Notes under the pieces: generated by a model
What the model saw: the letters and a program-made list of their open reading frames with translations, nothing else
The model's database searches: none
What the model was told of the DNA's origin: nothing
Translations under genes and position numbers: made by a program
Shown here: positions 17,702 through 26,448 of the stretch, piece after piece
How the letters are laid out: each line of letters starts with the position of its first letter
Numbering within the stretch: position 1 is the first letter of the stretch
NCBI RefSeq assembly: GCF_001766415.1
Contig: NZ_MKXO01000003.1
Span: 62,001-126,000 of the forward strand
DNA length: 64,000 bases
Direction: 5' to 3'
Origin: Exiguobacterium aurantiacum
GTDB taxonomy: Bacteria; Bacillota; Bacilli; Exiguobacteriales; Exiguobacteriaceae

Positions 17702-19201
17702 TCATACATGCTTCCGCTGAAACGCAGCAATCGCTTCATACTCTTCCGCGAAATGACGCGATAAGCGAATATAGATCGGGAGCAGTTCCCGGTAGATTGT
17801 CGTCGCCTCTACGTCCGGAATGTGCTCATGCGTCACTTGCGGTACCGCCGTGAAGTCGTCGATGTCACCGAACGCATACTCGCCGAGCATGACCGCACCT
17901 AAGCACGAACTCTCATGACTTTCCGGCACGACGACCGGCGTGTCGAAGATGTCGGCCATCATCTGGCGCCATAGCTTCGACTGGGCGAAACCGCCCGTCG
18001 CATGGATCCGGTTCGGTGCGCCCGTCAGTTCGTCGAGTGCGAGCATGACCGTATACAAGTTGAAGATGACGCCTTCTAAGACGGCACGGATGAAGTGCTC
18101 ACGCTTATGATGGATGCTTAGGCCGAAGAATGAGCCGCGCGCGTTCGAGTCCCAGAGCGGGGCCCGTTCGCCCATCAAGTACGGATGGAACAGGAGTCCG
18201 TCCGAGCCCGGCTTGACCGTTTCAGCGATACGCGTCAGTACATCATACGCATCCATGCCGAGCCGTTTCGCCGTCTCGACCTCGCTCGCTGCGAACTCGT
18301 CTCGGAGCCAACGCAAGATGATGCCGCCGTTGTTGACCGGTCCACCGATGACCCAATGCTTGTCGGTCAAGGCGTAACAGAAGATCCGGCCTTTCGGGTC
18401 CTCGACCGGCTCACGGACGACCGTCCGGATGGCACCGCTCGTCCCGATCGTGACGGCGACGACGCCCGGTTCGAACGCCCCAACACCGAGGTTCGACAGC
18501 ACGCCGTCGCTTGCCCCGATAACGAGCGGGAAGTCCCAGCCGAGCGTCTCACGCACGTCTTGCTTCAATTGAATGATCTCGGTCGTCGGCACGAGTTCGG
18601 ACAGTTGGTCCGGTGTGACGCCGGCGATATGTAACGCCTCCGCGTCCCAGTCGCACGTCTTCAAATTGAACAGACCGGTCGCCGAGGCGATCGAATGGTC
18701 GACGACGAAGCGTCCGGTCAGGCGATAGAAGACGTACTCTTTGATCGAGACGAACTTGGCGGCACGCTTGAACACGTCCGCATGTTCCGCTTTTAACCAA
18801 CGCAGTTTCGACAGCGGCGCCATCGGATGGACCGGTGTGCCGGTGCGCATATGGAGCGCACTCGCGTCAAAGTCGCGTTTGATCTCCTGCGTGTACGGGT
18901 TGGCCCGGCTATCGGCCCAGGTGATACTGTTCGTGAGCGGACGCCCTGACACATCGAGTGCGATCAAGCTGTGCATCGCCGAGCTGAACGAGACGAAGCG
19001 GATCGGCCCGTCGGCTTGCGCCCGGACGGCACTGACTGCTTCAAGCACCGCCCCGTAGATGACGACCGGGTCTTGCTCGGCCGTCTCCGTGTCCGGGGTG
19101 AGGAGCGGATACAGCACGTTATGTACCGCGAGTTGTTGGTGATTCTGAAACAGGACGGCTTTTGTACTCGTCGTCCCAATGTCGACGCCAATGGTGTACA
19201 C
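17702..19201 (-). CDS. gntK: Gluconokinase (FGGY family)
   Basis: Phosphorylates gluconate to 6-phosphogluconate. The 499 residues show the FGGY layout: N-terminal phosphate-binding GVDIGTTSTKAVLF, TWADSRA, VIGASDGVLSNLGVGAFEPGVVAVTIGTSGA, and the C-terminal signature region RIHATGGFAQSKLWRQMMADIFDTPV. The start is GTG at 19201 with AAAGGAAG upstream. It follows gntP by 16 bases in the same operon, with gnd further upstream, which settles gluconate rather than xylulose or glycerol as substrate. Confidence 0.93.
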   Translation of the reverse strand: MYTIGVDIGTTSTKAVLFQNHQQLAVHNVLYPLLTPDTETAEQDPVVIYGAVLEAVSAVRAQADGPIRFVSFSSAMHSLIALDVSGRPLTNSITWADSRANPYTQEIKRDFDASALHMRTGTPVHPMAPLSKLRWLKAEHADVFKRAAKFVSIKEYVFYRLTGRFVVDHSIASATGLFNLKTCDWDAEALHIAGVTPDQLSELVPTTEIIQLKQDVRETLGWDFPLVIGASDGVLSNLGVGAFEPGVVAVTIGTSGAIRTVVREPVEDPKGRIFCYALTDKHWVIGGPVNNGGIILRWLRDEFAASEVETAKRLGMDAYDVLTRIAETVKPGSDGLLFHPYLMGERAPLWDSNARGSFFGLSIHHKREHFIRAVLEGVIFNLYTVMLALDELTGAPNRIHATGGFAQSKLWRQMMADIFDTPVVVPESHESSCLGAVMLGEYAFGDIDDFTAVPQVTHEHIPDVEATTIYRELLPIYIRLSRHFAEEYEAIAAFQRKHV

Positions 19202-19217
19202 ACAATCACTTCCTTTG

Positions 19218-20561
19218 TTAAATGATGAATAGGCTGATCAAGAAGACGACCGCAAATCCGGTCAGTCCGATAATCGTCTCCATGACGGTCCACGATTTGA
19301 GCGTGTCTTTCACGTCTAGACCGAAGTAGCGGTTGACGAGCCAGAAGCCCGAGTCGTTGACGTGTGAGAGGACAGTCGCACCGGAAGCGATGGCGATGAC
19401 GATCAAGCCGAGCGCGGCCCCAGTGATGTTTTGAATCTCAAGAAGCGGCGTGATGAGTCCTGCCGCCGTGACCATTGATACGGTCGCTGAACCTTGGGCG
19501 ACGCGGACGACGGTCGCAATCAAGAAGGCGAGCACGATCGCCGGAAGCGGTGACCCGGCCATCATCTCCCCAAGGACGTCACCGACACCTGAGTCGATCA
19601 AGATTTGTTTGAACACGCCGCCGGCACCGGTGACAAGGATGATGATCCCGGCCGGTTCGAGCGCTTTCGTCGCAATCTCTTGCACTTCGTCACGTGTGTA
19701 ACCACGGCGCGTGCCGAGGAAGATGAACGTGAGGAGCGTCGCGATCGTCAAAGCGACGAACGGATGACCCATGAACGTCAAGAACGTACGAATCGTATTT
19801 CCTTCATCTAACAGTACCGCAGACAACGTATTCGCAAGAATCAACACGAGCGGGATCGAGATGAGCGAGATGATCATTTTGAAACTTGGCAGTTCTTTCG
19901 ATGTGTCGATCTCTTCAAATTCCATATAGTCCGGGATGGTGACGTGAATCTTGTTCGCGATGTACTTCCCGAAAATTGGACCGGCGAGAATCGCTGCCGG
20001 AATCCCGGCGATCACTCCGAACAAGATGACCCAACCGAGCTCAGCACCGATGAGGTTTGCGACCGCAATCGGACCTGGTGTCGGCGGGATGAAGCTATGT
20101 GTGACGGCGAGGCCGGCGAGGAGCGGGATGCCGTAGTAGAGCAGCGAGCGACCCGTCCGCTTGGCGAGGCCATAAACGATCGGAACGAGAATGATGAAGC
20201 CGACGTCGAAGAAGACCGGGACGGCGACGATGAAACCGGTGATGGCGAGTGCCCATTGTGCCTTGTCCTCACCGAACTTGTTGACGAGTGTCTGCGCGAG
20301 ACGTTCCGCGCCACCTGATACTTCTAACATTTTACCAAACATGGCACCGAGTCCGACGACGACGGCGACGAAGCCTAGCGTCCCGCCCATCCCGTTCTGA
20401 ATCGAGGTAATGACGTCCCCGAGCGGCATTCCGGCCGCGATCCCGACGAGCAAGCTGACGAGCAAGAGCGAGACGAACGCATGAAGTTTCGTCCGCATGA
20501 CCAAAAATAAGAGCAAGAAGATGCCGGCGACGGCGATCAAGATAAGTGTAGAGCCTGCCAT
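19218..20561 (-). CDS. gntP: Gluconate:H+ symporter, GntP family
   Basis: Membrane importer of 447 residues with about twelve to fourteen hydrophobic segments. GntP family motifs include GFVAVVVGLGAMFGKMLEVSGGAERLA, HSFIPPTPGPIAVANLIGAELG and GSATVSMVTAAGLITP. It is in one operon with gntK and sits 82 bases after gnd, with a terminator and a cre site in that gap, so it may be expressed from both the gnd promoter and its own. GGGGGAAC precedes the ATG. Confidence 0.93.
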   Translation of the reverse strand: MAGSTLILIAVAGIFLLLFLVMRTKLHAFVSLLLVSLLVGIAAGMPLGDVITSIQNGMGGTLGFVAVVVGLGAMFGKMLEVSGGAERLAQTLVNKFGEDKAQWALAITGFIVAVPVFFDVGFIILVPIVYGLAKRTGRSLLYYGIPLLAGLAVTHSFIPPTPGPIAVANLIGAELGWVILFGVIAGIPAAILAGPIFGKYIANKIHVTIPDYMEFEEIDTSKELPSFKMIISLISIPLVLILANTLSAVLLDEGNTIRTFLTFMGHPFVALTIATLLTFIFLGTRRGYTRDEVQEIATKALEPAGIIILVTGAGGVFKQILIDSGVGDVLGEMMAGSPLPAIVLAFLIATVVRVAQGSATVSMVTAAGLITPLLEIQNITGAALGLIVIAIASGATVLSHVNDSGFWLVNRYFGLDVKDTLKSWTVMETIIGLTGFAVVFLISLFII

Positions 20562-20585
20562 ATGTAGTTCCCCCTTTACCGTATG

Positions 20586-20599
20586 TGTAACCGTTTACA
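20586..20599. promoter_or_regulatory. cre site (CcpA operator) before gntP
   Basis: TGTAACCGTTTACA matches the consensus TGWAANCGNTNWCA at every fixed position and is 25 bases before the gntP start. It indicates glucose repression of gluconate uptake, as known for Bacillus gnt operons. Confidence 0.8.
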
Positions 20600-20604
20600 A
20601 ATTT

Positions 20605-20634
20605 TTACAAAGGAAAAGGCCACCCCTGACCTTC
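20605..20634 (-). terminator. Terminator after gnd
   Basis: Minus strand AAGGTCA, GGGG loop and TGGCCTT, followed by TTCCTTTG. The stem is short with one G-T pair, so read-through into gntP is likely. Confidence 0.6.
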
Positions 20635-20643
20635 TCCCGAACA

Positions 20644-21528
20644 TTATTTTTTGACGACCGCGTGGCCTCCGAACTCGTTGCGGAGTGCGGCGACGACTTT
20701 ACCTGAGAACGTGTCGTCCTCGAGCGAGCGATAGCGCATCATGAGTGACATGGCGATGACCGGGGCCGCCGCCTGCAGTTCGAGCGCCGTCTCGACCGTC
20801 CATTTTCCTTCCCCTGAGGAATGCATGACGCCACGGATCTCATCGAGCTTGGCGTCTTTTTTGAACGCGTTCTCGGTCAGTTCCATCAGCCATGACCGGA
20901 CGACCGAGCCGTGGTTCCAGACGCGGGCCACTTGTTCGTAGTCGTAGTCGAACGGACTCTTCTCTAAAATATCAAACCCTTCGGCAATGGCTTGCATCAT
21001 GCCGTATTCGATGCCGTTGTGGATCATCTTGAGGAAGTGGCCGCTGCCGGCCGGTCCCGTATACAAGTAGCCGTTCTCGACCGAGAGGTCCTTGAAGATC
21101 GGCTCGATGGTTGGCCACGCCTTTGCGTCACCGCCGACCATCGTGCAGGCTCCGTTGCGTGCACCGTCCGTCCCGCCGCTCGTCCCGCAGTCGAAGAACG
21201 AGATGTTCTTCTCTGCGAACTGCTCGGCGCGTGCGACCGACAATTTATAGTTCGAGTTGCCGCCGTCAATGACGATGTCACCAGGTTCGAGTCGCTCGAA
21301 GAGTTCAGTGAGCACTGTCTCCGTGATGTCACCAGCCGGGACCATCGCCCAGACGACACGGGGCGCCTCAAGCTTGTCGACGACGTCCTTGAGTGTCGGG
21401 ACAATCTCAAACGCTGTCGTCGCCTCGACGCTCGACGCGTCCGTACCGATGACCGTGTGGCCGTGGTCGCTCAAATTGAGCGCCAAGTTGTAACCCATTT
21501 TACCTAATCCAATCAAACCGATTTTCAT
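20644..21528 (-). CDS. gnd: 6-phosphogluconate dehydrogenase, decarboxylating (short type), copy 1
   Basis: Oxidises 6-phosphogluconate to ribulose 5-phosphate and CO2. At 294 residues it is the short GntZ/GndA type rather than the 470-residue form. Seen: dinucleotide site GLIGLGKMGYNLALNL, DGGNSNYK, catalytic region GHFLKMIHNGIEYGMMQAIAEG and AALRNEFGGHA. The loop residue after the second strand is Asp (IGTDAS), which favours NAD over NADP. First gene of the gnd-gntP-gntK operon. A paralogue lies at 37188-38069. Confidence 0.93.
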   Translation of the reverse strand: MKIGLIGLGKMGYNLALNLSDHGHTVIGTDASSVEATTAFEIVPTLKDVVDKLEAPRVVWAMVPAGDITETVLTELFERLEPGDIVIDGGNSNYKLSVARAEQFAEKNISFFDCGTSGGTDGARNGACTMVGGDAKAWPTIEPIFKDLSVENGYLYTGPAGSGHFLKMIHNGIEYGMMQAIAEGFDILEKSPFDYDYEQVARVWNHGSVVRSWLMELTENAFKKDAKLDEIRGVMHSSGEGKWTVETALELQAAAPVIAMSLMMRYRSLEDDTFSGKVVAALRNEFGGHAVVKK

Positions 21529-21568
21529 AACGTCACCTCAAAAAAGAATTTTTTTCCGTCTCTAGTCC

Positions 21569-21618
21569 ATAATATCAAATAAAATTCGATTTTCAATTTA
21601 ATTTTTGAAATTTATTTC
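21569..21618 (-). promoter_or_regulatory. gnd promoter with AT-rich palindromes
   Basis: Minus strand -35 TTGAAA (21591-21596) and -10 TATTAT (21569-21574), spacer 16. Upstream and overlapping are GAAATAAATTTC (21607-21618) and AAAATCGAATTTT (21581-21593), both inverted repeats. Such GAAAT-type dyads suit an RpiR-family operator; the RpiR regulator at 26397 is a candidate binder. Regulator identity is inference. Confidence 0.55.
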
Positions 21619-21645
21619 GATTTTTTTATTTGGCCGGTTTCTGAC

Positions 21646-21692
21646 TTGACAATCCTACTCAAGCAGTTCTATAAATAGTAATGATTACGATT
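21646..21692 (+). promoter_or_regulatory. Promoter with Zur box
   Basis: -35 TTGACA (21646-21651) and -10 TATAAA (21670-21675), spacer 18. The -10 overlaps AAATAGTAATGATTACGATT (21673-21692), which matches the Bacillus Zur operator core CGTAATNATTACG at all but one position. This predicts derepression of the following four-gene operon under zinc starvation. Confidence 0.8.
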
Positions 21693-21711
21693 AAGGGATA
21701 GGAGTGGTCGA

Positions 21712-22788
21712 ATGATTACCGTCATCGGAGCCGGACCCTCGGGCGTTGGAATGTCCATTTTATTGAAGAAGTTAGGATTACCTTTCGTCTTGGTCGACCG
21801 AGACGAAGTTGGGGCCAGTTTAGCGAAGTGGCCGGAAGAGACGACGTTTTTGACCCCGTCCTTCACGGCGCATGGTTTTGGCGCCCTCGATTTGAATGCA
21901 GTCGCACCGAATACGTCACCAGCGTATTCGCTCCATAAAGAGCGTTTCACCGGATTGGAGTATCAACGCTACTTAAAGAGTCTCGTTGCGTTTTATGAAA
22001 TTCCGTTCGAGAAGCGAGGCATTTACAAAATTAAAAAACAAGGTGATGCGTTTAAGCTGAGCCACTCTGACGGGACTAGCCTGAGCGATTTTGTCATCGT
22101 GGCGACGGGTGAGTACGGTGCGCCGATCCAGCCGTTTGAGGCCGGCAAACACGTCTCGACCGTGACGGCGTATGACGAAGAGTCGACGAGTGTCATCATC
22201 GGCGGCGGTGAGTCGGCGGCAGATGCCGCCATCCATTTGGCCAAGCATCGCGACGTCCTCGTCCTAATGAAAGAACAATGGGGGACGCAGCATCATGACC
22301 CGTCGACGACGCTCTCACCTTACACGAGACAACGTTTGTTCCCGTTGCTCTCGGACGGGAGCGTCAAGACGCGTTTCGTGACCGTTCAAGCGATCACCGA
22401 ACAAGATGGCATCTATTCGATCAAGACGGACGGCGGAACGGTCAAGACGGATCACGTCCCAATCGTCGCCACCGGCTATAAACCGAACCTCGGTCCGTTC
22501 CGCGAATGGTTCGAATGGGACGCCTCCGGTATGCCGGTCTTGAACGACCGAGACGGCTCGACGATTGACGAGCGTCTATTTTTAATCGGACCGAGTGTCC
22601 GGCAACGTAACGTCATCTTCTGTTTCCTTTATAAATATCGTCAGCGCTTCGCCGTCGTCGCCGAGACGATGTTGACACTGTCGGACCAGCAGGTGGACAA
22701 GGACCAGGCCGACGTCTTCAACGACTATATTGACAACGATATGTTTTTGGACGACTTGTCCTGCTGCGACGCCGGATGTGACTGCTGA
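21712..22788 (+). CDS. FAD-dependent NAD(P)-binding oxidoreductase with Cys-rich C-terminal tail
   Basis: Flavoprotein of 358 residues with N-terminal FAD site MITVIGAGPSGVGMSILLKK, second dinucleotide site SVIIGGGESAADAAIHLAK near 160, and ATGYKPNLGPF near 255, the layout of flavin monooxygenase/thioredoxin-reductase-like enzymes. No CxxC redox pair is present mid-protein. The last residues are DDLSCCDAGCDC, a cluster of five Cys that could bind zinc or another metal. It is the first gene behind the Zur box and its stop overlaps the next ATG by one base. Substrate unknown. Confidence 0.8.
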   Translation: MITVIGAGPSGVGMSILLKKLGLPFVLVDRDEVGASLAKWPEETTFLTPSFTAHGFGALDLNAVAPNTSPAYSLHKERFTGLEYQRYLKSLVAFYEIPFEKRGIYKIKKQGDAFKLSHSDGTSLSDFVIVATGEYGAPIQPFEAGKHVSTVTAYDEESTSVIIGGGESAADAAIHLAKHRDVLVLMKEQWGTQHHDPSTTLSPYTRQRLFPLLSDGSVKTRFVTVQAITEQDGIYSIKTDGGTVKTDHVPIVATGYKPNLGPFREWFEWDASGMPVLNDRDGSTIDERLFLIGPSVRQRNVIFCFLYKYRQRFAVVAETMLTLSDQQVDKDQADVFNDYIDNDMFLDDLSCCDAGCDC

Positions 22789-24362
22789 TGGACGTCGCAC
22801 TGATCGGACTCGAATCGTCCGGCAAATCGAGCCTCCTCTATCGGCTGAGTCAGTACAAGACGGCCCGTGGCTTGAACCAGCGTGGGTCGACGACCGATGT
22901 CGTCTCGTTCGAGGCGAACGGACTGACGTTTCATGACATGCCGGGGCTGCGGCACGACACCGATTTCGAGCGCTATCGCCATGTGACGGACGAAGCGGAC
23001 GTCCATGTCGTCTTTGCTCGGGCTCATCAGTTGATTCGTGAGTGGAAGCGGCTTGAACGGGTCCTCACGTCGGGCAAACGGATTTTGCTCGTCATCTCAC
23101 ACATCGACCGACTTGATGAGGATTCGCTGCGCCGAGTCGAGCACCAGTTGAAGAAGCGGCAAATTCCCCACGTCATGCTGCAGACGCCCGGCAGCACGTG
23201 GAAGACACAATCGTTTTTCAAACAGTTGACCGAGGCACGGGCACTGTCCTTAGCAGATGTCTCGGCCTTGACGAGTCTATACGTCAAGCAGACGGACCCG
23301 GTCAATCTGTTCTTGAAGCACCCTGTCGGCGGGGTCGTCGCAGCGGTGCTCACGATTATCCTGTTGTACGGGCTCCCGGTCGCCCTCGCCTATCAAGTGG
23401 CGAGCAGGCTCGAGCCGTTCATCGAGCGCTTCGTTGACGTCGGGTCGACGTTTATCGACGGGGCCTTTTTAACGACGATGCTGTTCGGCGATTTCGGTTT
23501 GCTGTCGCTCGGCCTCTATTCGTTCGTCTGGGCGTTCCCGGTCGTCGTCTTGCTCGGCGTGATGGTCGGTGTGACTGATGACACCGGACTGAAGGACAAG
23601 CTTGCGGACGCACTCGATCCGGTCATGCGCAAGCTCGGCTTGAGTGGCCAGGACTTGATTCCGTTCCTTGGTGGCTTCGGTTGCAACGTGACGGCGCTCG
23701 ATCAGACGAAAGGGTGTCATGCGTGCACACAGAAGAACTGCGCCTCGCTCATCTCGATCGGTTCGGCGTGCAGCTATCAGATGGGGGCGACACTGTCCGT
23801 GTTCGGCGCCATCGGGAAGCCGATGCTCGTGTTCCCGTACGTGTTCAGCCTGCTCGTCATCTCGCTCGTGCACTTGAAGCTGTTTGCCCGTAAAGAAGTG
23901 CCGCTGTTCTGGCGGCATGAGACGTTCTTGCAGCCGGCCCAGGCCGCGAACGTGCTGCGCCACGTCCGCGACGTCGTCGGTCAATTCATGACGCAGGCGA
24001 TGCCGCTCTTCTTGCTCATCTGTCTGGTCGCGGCGCTGCTCGATTGGACTGGGCTGATCGCGCTGCTCGAGTCGGCGATGACACCGATCCTGTCGCTCTT
24101 ACAATTGCCGGCTGTCGGTGCGACCGCCTTGTTCGCGAGCATCATCCGAAAAGATGGGATTTTATTATTGAACGAATCGGCATCAGCCATGGCGACCGTC
24201 GACGTGTTCTTACTCGTCTTGTTCGCCTCGGTGGCGACGTCGTGTCTCGTCACGATGACAAAACTCGGCAAACTGTTCGGTTGGCGCCAGGCGACGCGGA
24301 CGATCGCGCTTCAGTTCGCGACGGCGTTCGGCGCCGTCTTTATTTTGTCGCACCTATTATAA
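22788..24362 (+). CDS. FeoB-like GTPase/permease, probable metal transporter of the Zur operon
   Basis: Membrane protein of 524 residues. Residues 1-150 form a small G domain: G1 GLESSGKSS, G3 DMPG, and SHID where NKxD is expected for G4. From about 180 on are roughly eight membrane segments in two gate-like halves: FLGGFGCNVTALDQT and FASIIRKDGILLL resemble the paired FeoB gates. A Cys-rich loop GCHACTQKNC follows the first gate. FeoB is usually ~660-770 residues, so this is a reduced form without helical GDI-like region or FeoA. Zur control suggests zinc rather than ferrous iron as cargo; that is inference. Confidence 0.75.
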   Translation: MDVALIGLESSGKSSLLYRLSQYKTARGLNQRGSTTDVVSFEANGLTFHDMPGLRHDTDFERYRHVTDEADVHVVFARAHQLIREWKRLERVLTSGKRILLVISHIDRLDEDSLRRVEHQLKKRQIPHVMLQTPGSTWKTQSFFKQLTEARALSLADVSALTSLYVKQTDPVNLFLKHPVGGVVAAVLTIILLYGLPVALAYQVASRLEPFIERFVDVGSTFIDGAFLTTMLFGDFGLLSLGLYSFVWAFPVVVLLGVMVGVTDDTGLKDKLADALDPVMRKLGLSGQDLIPFLGGFGCNVTALDQTKGCHACTQKNCASLISIGSACSYQMGATLSVFGAIGKPMLVFPYVFSLLVISLVHLKLFARKEVPLFWRHETFLQPAQAANVLRHVRDVVGQFMTQAMPLFLLICLVAALLDWTGLIALLESAMTPILSLLQLPAVGATALFASIIRKDGILLLNESASAMATVDVFLLVLFASVATSCLVTMTKLGKLFGWRQATRTIALQFATAFGAVFILSHLL

Positions 24363-24374
24363 AAGGAGGAATAC

Positions 24375-25595
24375 ATGATGAACAAAATTCCAGTTACCGT
24401 CCTGTCGGGTTACCTCGGCGCGGGCAAGACAACCGTATTGAACCATTGGCTCAACAACCGCGAGGGCAAGCGTCTCGCCGTCATCGTCAACGATATGAGC
24501 GAGGTCAATATCGACGCCGCCTTGATCGACCAGGGCGGATTTGCGCGGACGGAAGAGAAGCTCGTCGAACTGTCGAACGGTTGCATTTGTTGCACGCTCC
24601 GCGACGACTTGTTGATTGAAGTCGAGCGCCTCGTCAAAGAAGGAGACTACGACGGGATCGTCATCGAGTCGAGTGGGATCTCGGAGCCGGTACCGGTCGC
24701 CCAGACGTTCACGTTCGCCGATGAAGAGAACGGGATCGACTTGTCGCGCTATACGAAAATCAACGCGATGGTGACCGTCGTCGATGCGTATGGATTCATG
24801 CAGGACGTCCGTTCGCGTGACGCACTCCTTGACCGTGACCAGGCCGTCGGTGACGAAGACGACCGGACGATCGCCGATCTGTTGATCGAGCAGGTCGAGT
24901 TCGCCAACGTCATCGTCTTGAACAAAGTGGACCGGATGACCCCTGATACGCTGAAAGAAGTCAGACAGACGCTGAAGGCGCTCAATCCGGGCGCGCTCGT
25001 CATCGAGTCGACGTTCGGTCAAGTGTCGACCGACATTTTAACGCTCGACTTGTTCGATTTCGAAGAAGCGCAGTTGAACGCCGGTTGGGTGCGCGAGCTT
25101 CAAGGCGGACATCATCACCATACCCCGGAGACCGAAGCGTACGGCATCTCGAGCTTCGTCTATCGGGCGAACCGTCCGTTCCACCCTGAGCGCTTCGCCG
25201 CCTTTTTAGACAAGTGGCCAATCGAGGTCGTCCGGGCGAAAGGGTTCCTCTGGATCGCCTCACGACATAACCTCGTCAGCGAGTTCAGCCGGGCCGGCTT
25301 CCATCATTCGCTCGAGCACGTCAGCCGCTGGGTCGCGACGCTGCCGATGCTCGACCAAGACTATTACTTACGGGAGATGCCGGGCTTGTCAGAGCGTTGG
25401 GACACGGAGCATGGTGACCGCTCGACCGAACTCGTCATGATCGGCATCGGTTTTGACCAGGCGGCATTGACGGCCGAACTCGATGCATGTCTCGCGACGC
25501 GTTCAGAGCTTGAGACGAACTTGAAGGCAGTCGACCGCTTACCGAGTCGGGACGCGTACGAGCGGATGATTCATGCGCTCGGGTTGGAGGCGTGA
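24375..25595 (+). CDS. zagA: COG0523 zinc metallochaperone GTPase (ZagA/YciC-like)
   Basis: GTP-binding zinc chaperone of 406 residues. Seen: Walker [16 protein letters not shown], metal site GCICCTL (CxCC) near 75, Walker B-like [11 protein letters not shown], guanine-specifying NKVD, a His-rich loop GGHHHHTPE near 245 and the C-terminal CobW domain with KGFLWIASR. ZagA in Bacillus is Zur-regulated and delivers zinc to FolE and others under starvation. AAAGGAGG precedes the ATG (24378 is an equally good start). It follows the FeoB-like gene by 12 bases. Confidence 0.9.
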   Translation: MMNKIPVTVLSGYLGAGKTTVLNHWLNNREGKRLAVIVNDMSEVNIDAALIDQGGFARTEEKLVELSNGCICCTLRDDLLIEVERLVKEGDYDGIVIESSGISEPVPVAQTFTFADEENGIDLSRYTKINAMVTVVDAYGFMQDVRSRDALLDRDQAVGDEDDRTIADLLIEQVEFANVIVLNKVDRMTPDTLKEVRQTLKALNPGALVIESTFGQVSTDILTLDLFDFEEAQLNAGWVRELQGGHHHHTPETEAYGISSFVYRANRPFHPERFAAFLDKWPIEVVRAKGFLWIASRHNLVSEFSRAGFHHSLEHVSRWVATLPMLDQDYYLREMPGLSERWDTEHGDRSTELVMIGIGFDQAALTAELDACLATRSELETNLKAVDRLPSRDAYERMIHALGLEA

Positions 25596-25597
25596 CC

Positions 25598-26134
25598 ATG
25601 ATTTTATCCCGACAATCGATTGAGCGGGGCATGCAGTCAGGTTCGATTCGGGTCGACGGAGCGGATGCACTTCAGCTTCAACCGGCGTCTGTCGATTTGC
25701 GTGTCGGCCGGCACTACCTGCAAGTCGACCCGAGCCAGACTTCGATGTTGACGCTGGATGCGACTGCGGCGTATCTCGAATTCGAGACGGACAAGATGGT
25801 CATCCCGCCGAAGACGTTCGTGCTCGCGACGACGATGGAGTACGTGTCGATCCCGAACGACATGACCGCTTTTGTCGAAGGAAGGAGCTCGATCGGCCGG
25901 CTCGGTCTGTTCATTCAAAACGCAGGCTGGGTCGACCCAGGCTTTGAAGGGCGAATCACGCTCGAACTGTTCAATGCCAACCAAGTCCCGATTGAGATCG
26001 AGACTGGGCGACGGATCTGTCAGCTCGTGTTCGCGAAGCTCGATGAGGCGACTGCGCCGTATGCCGGCAAATATCGGGGACAGCCGAGTGTCACGGCGAG
26101 TCGTGTCGCGGCTGACTTTGAAGTGACGCCTTGA
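25598..26134 (+). CDS. dcd: dCTP deaminase
   Basis: Deaminates dCTP to dUTP, feeding dTMP synthesis. The 178 residues show the Dcd/DUT trimer fold with PASVDLRVG, VEGRSSIGRLGL and the catalytic NAGWVDPGFEGRITLEL. The enzyme uses a Glu and no zinc, unlike the zinc-dependent dCMP deaminase (ComEB) common in Bacillales. Start at 25598 has GGAGG seven bases upstream; GTG at 25592 is too close. The gene overlaps the same transcription unit as zagA, so it should be zinc-starvation induced. Confidence 0.9.
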   Translation: MILSRQSIERGMQSGSIRVDGADALQLQPASVDLRVGRHYLQVDPSQTSMLTLDATAAYLEFETDKMVIPPKTFVLATTMEYVSIPNDMTAFVEGRSSIGRLGLFIQNAGWVDPGFEGRITLELFNANQVPIEIETGRRICQLVFAKLDEATAPYAGKYRGQPSVTASRVAADFEVTP

Positions 26135-26170
26135 GAATCGTCCCTTTTCAGATTTCGTTCTAACTGTACA

Positions 26171-26208
26171 TAAACAAACCTCCGTCACGGTTGACGGAGG
26201 TTTGTTTA
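26171..26208. terminator. Bidirectional terminator after dcd
   Basis: AAACAAACCTCCGTCA pairs perfectly with TGACGGAGGTTTGTTT around CGGT. It ends the Zur operon and any leftward transcript. Confidence 0.85.
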
Positions 26209-26448
26209 TTCGAGTAATCGGTCGAGCGCTTGCCACGTCATCTTCTCGTTTGAAGCCTTCTCCGGTGAATATGCGAGCGACTTTGGCCGCATAGTCCTTG
26301 TCCCGAAGAAGTGAAGCGACAAACGCAGGAACATCGTCTCGTCATTGCGGAATTTTTTTCGGAAAGGTATCGTTAAGAGAGACGAAAGGGTGATAGATGA
26401 TGGAATCGATGAATGGACTGGCCCGTATCCGCGGTGCCTATTCGACAC
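26206..26448 (-). pseudogene. Possible gene remnant upstream of the RpiR gene
   Basis: An 80-codon minus-strand frame ends ..NEKMTWQALDRLLE exactly at the bidirectional terminator, as a real gene end would. The C-terminal part reads like protein, but there is no ribosome binding site and the frame runs through the start of the RpiR gene. It could be the tail of a deleted gene or chance. Low confidence. Confidence 0.25.
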
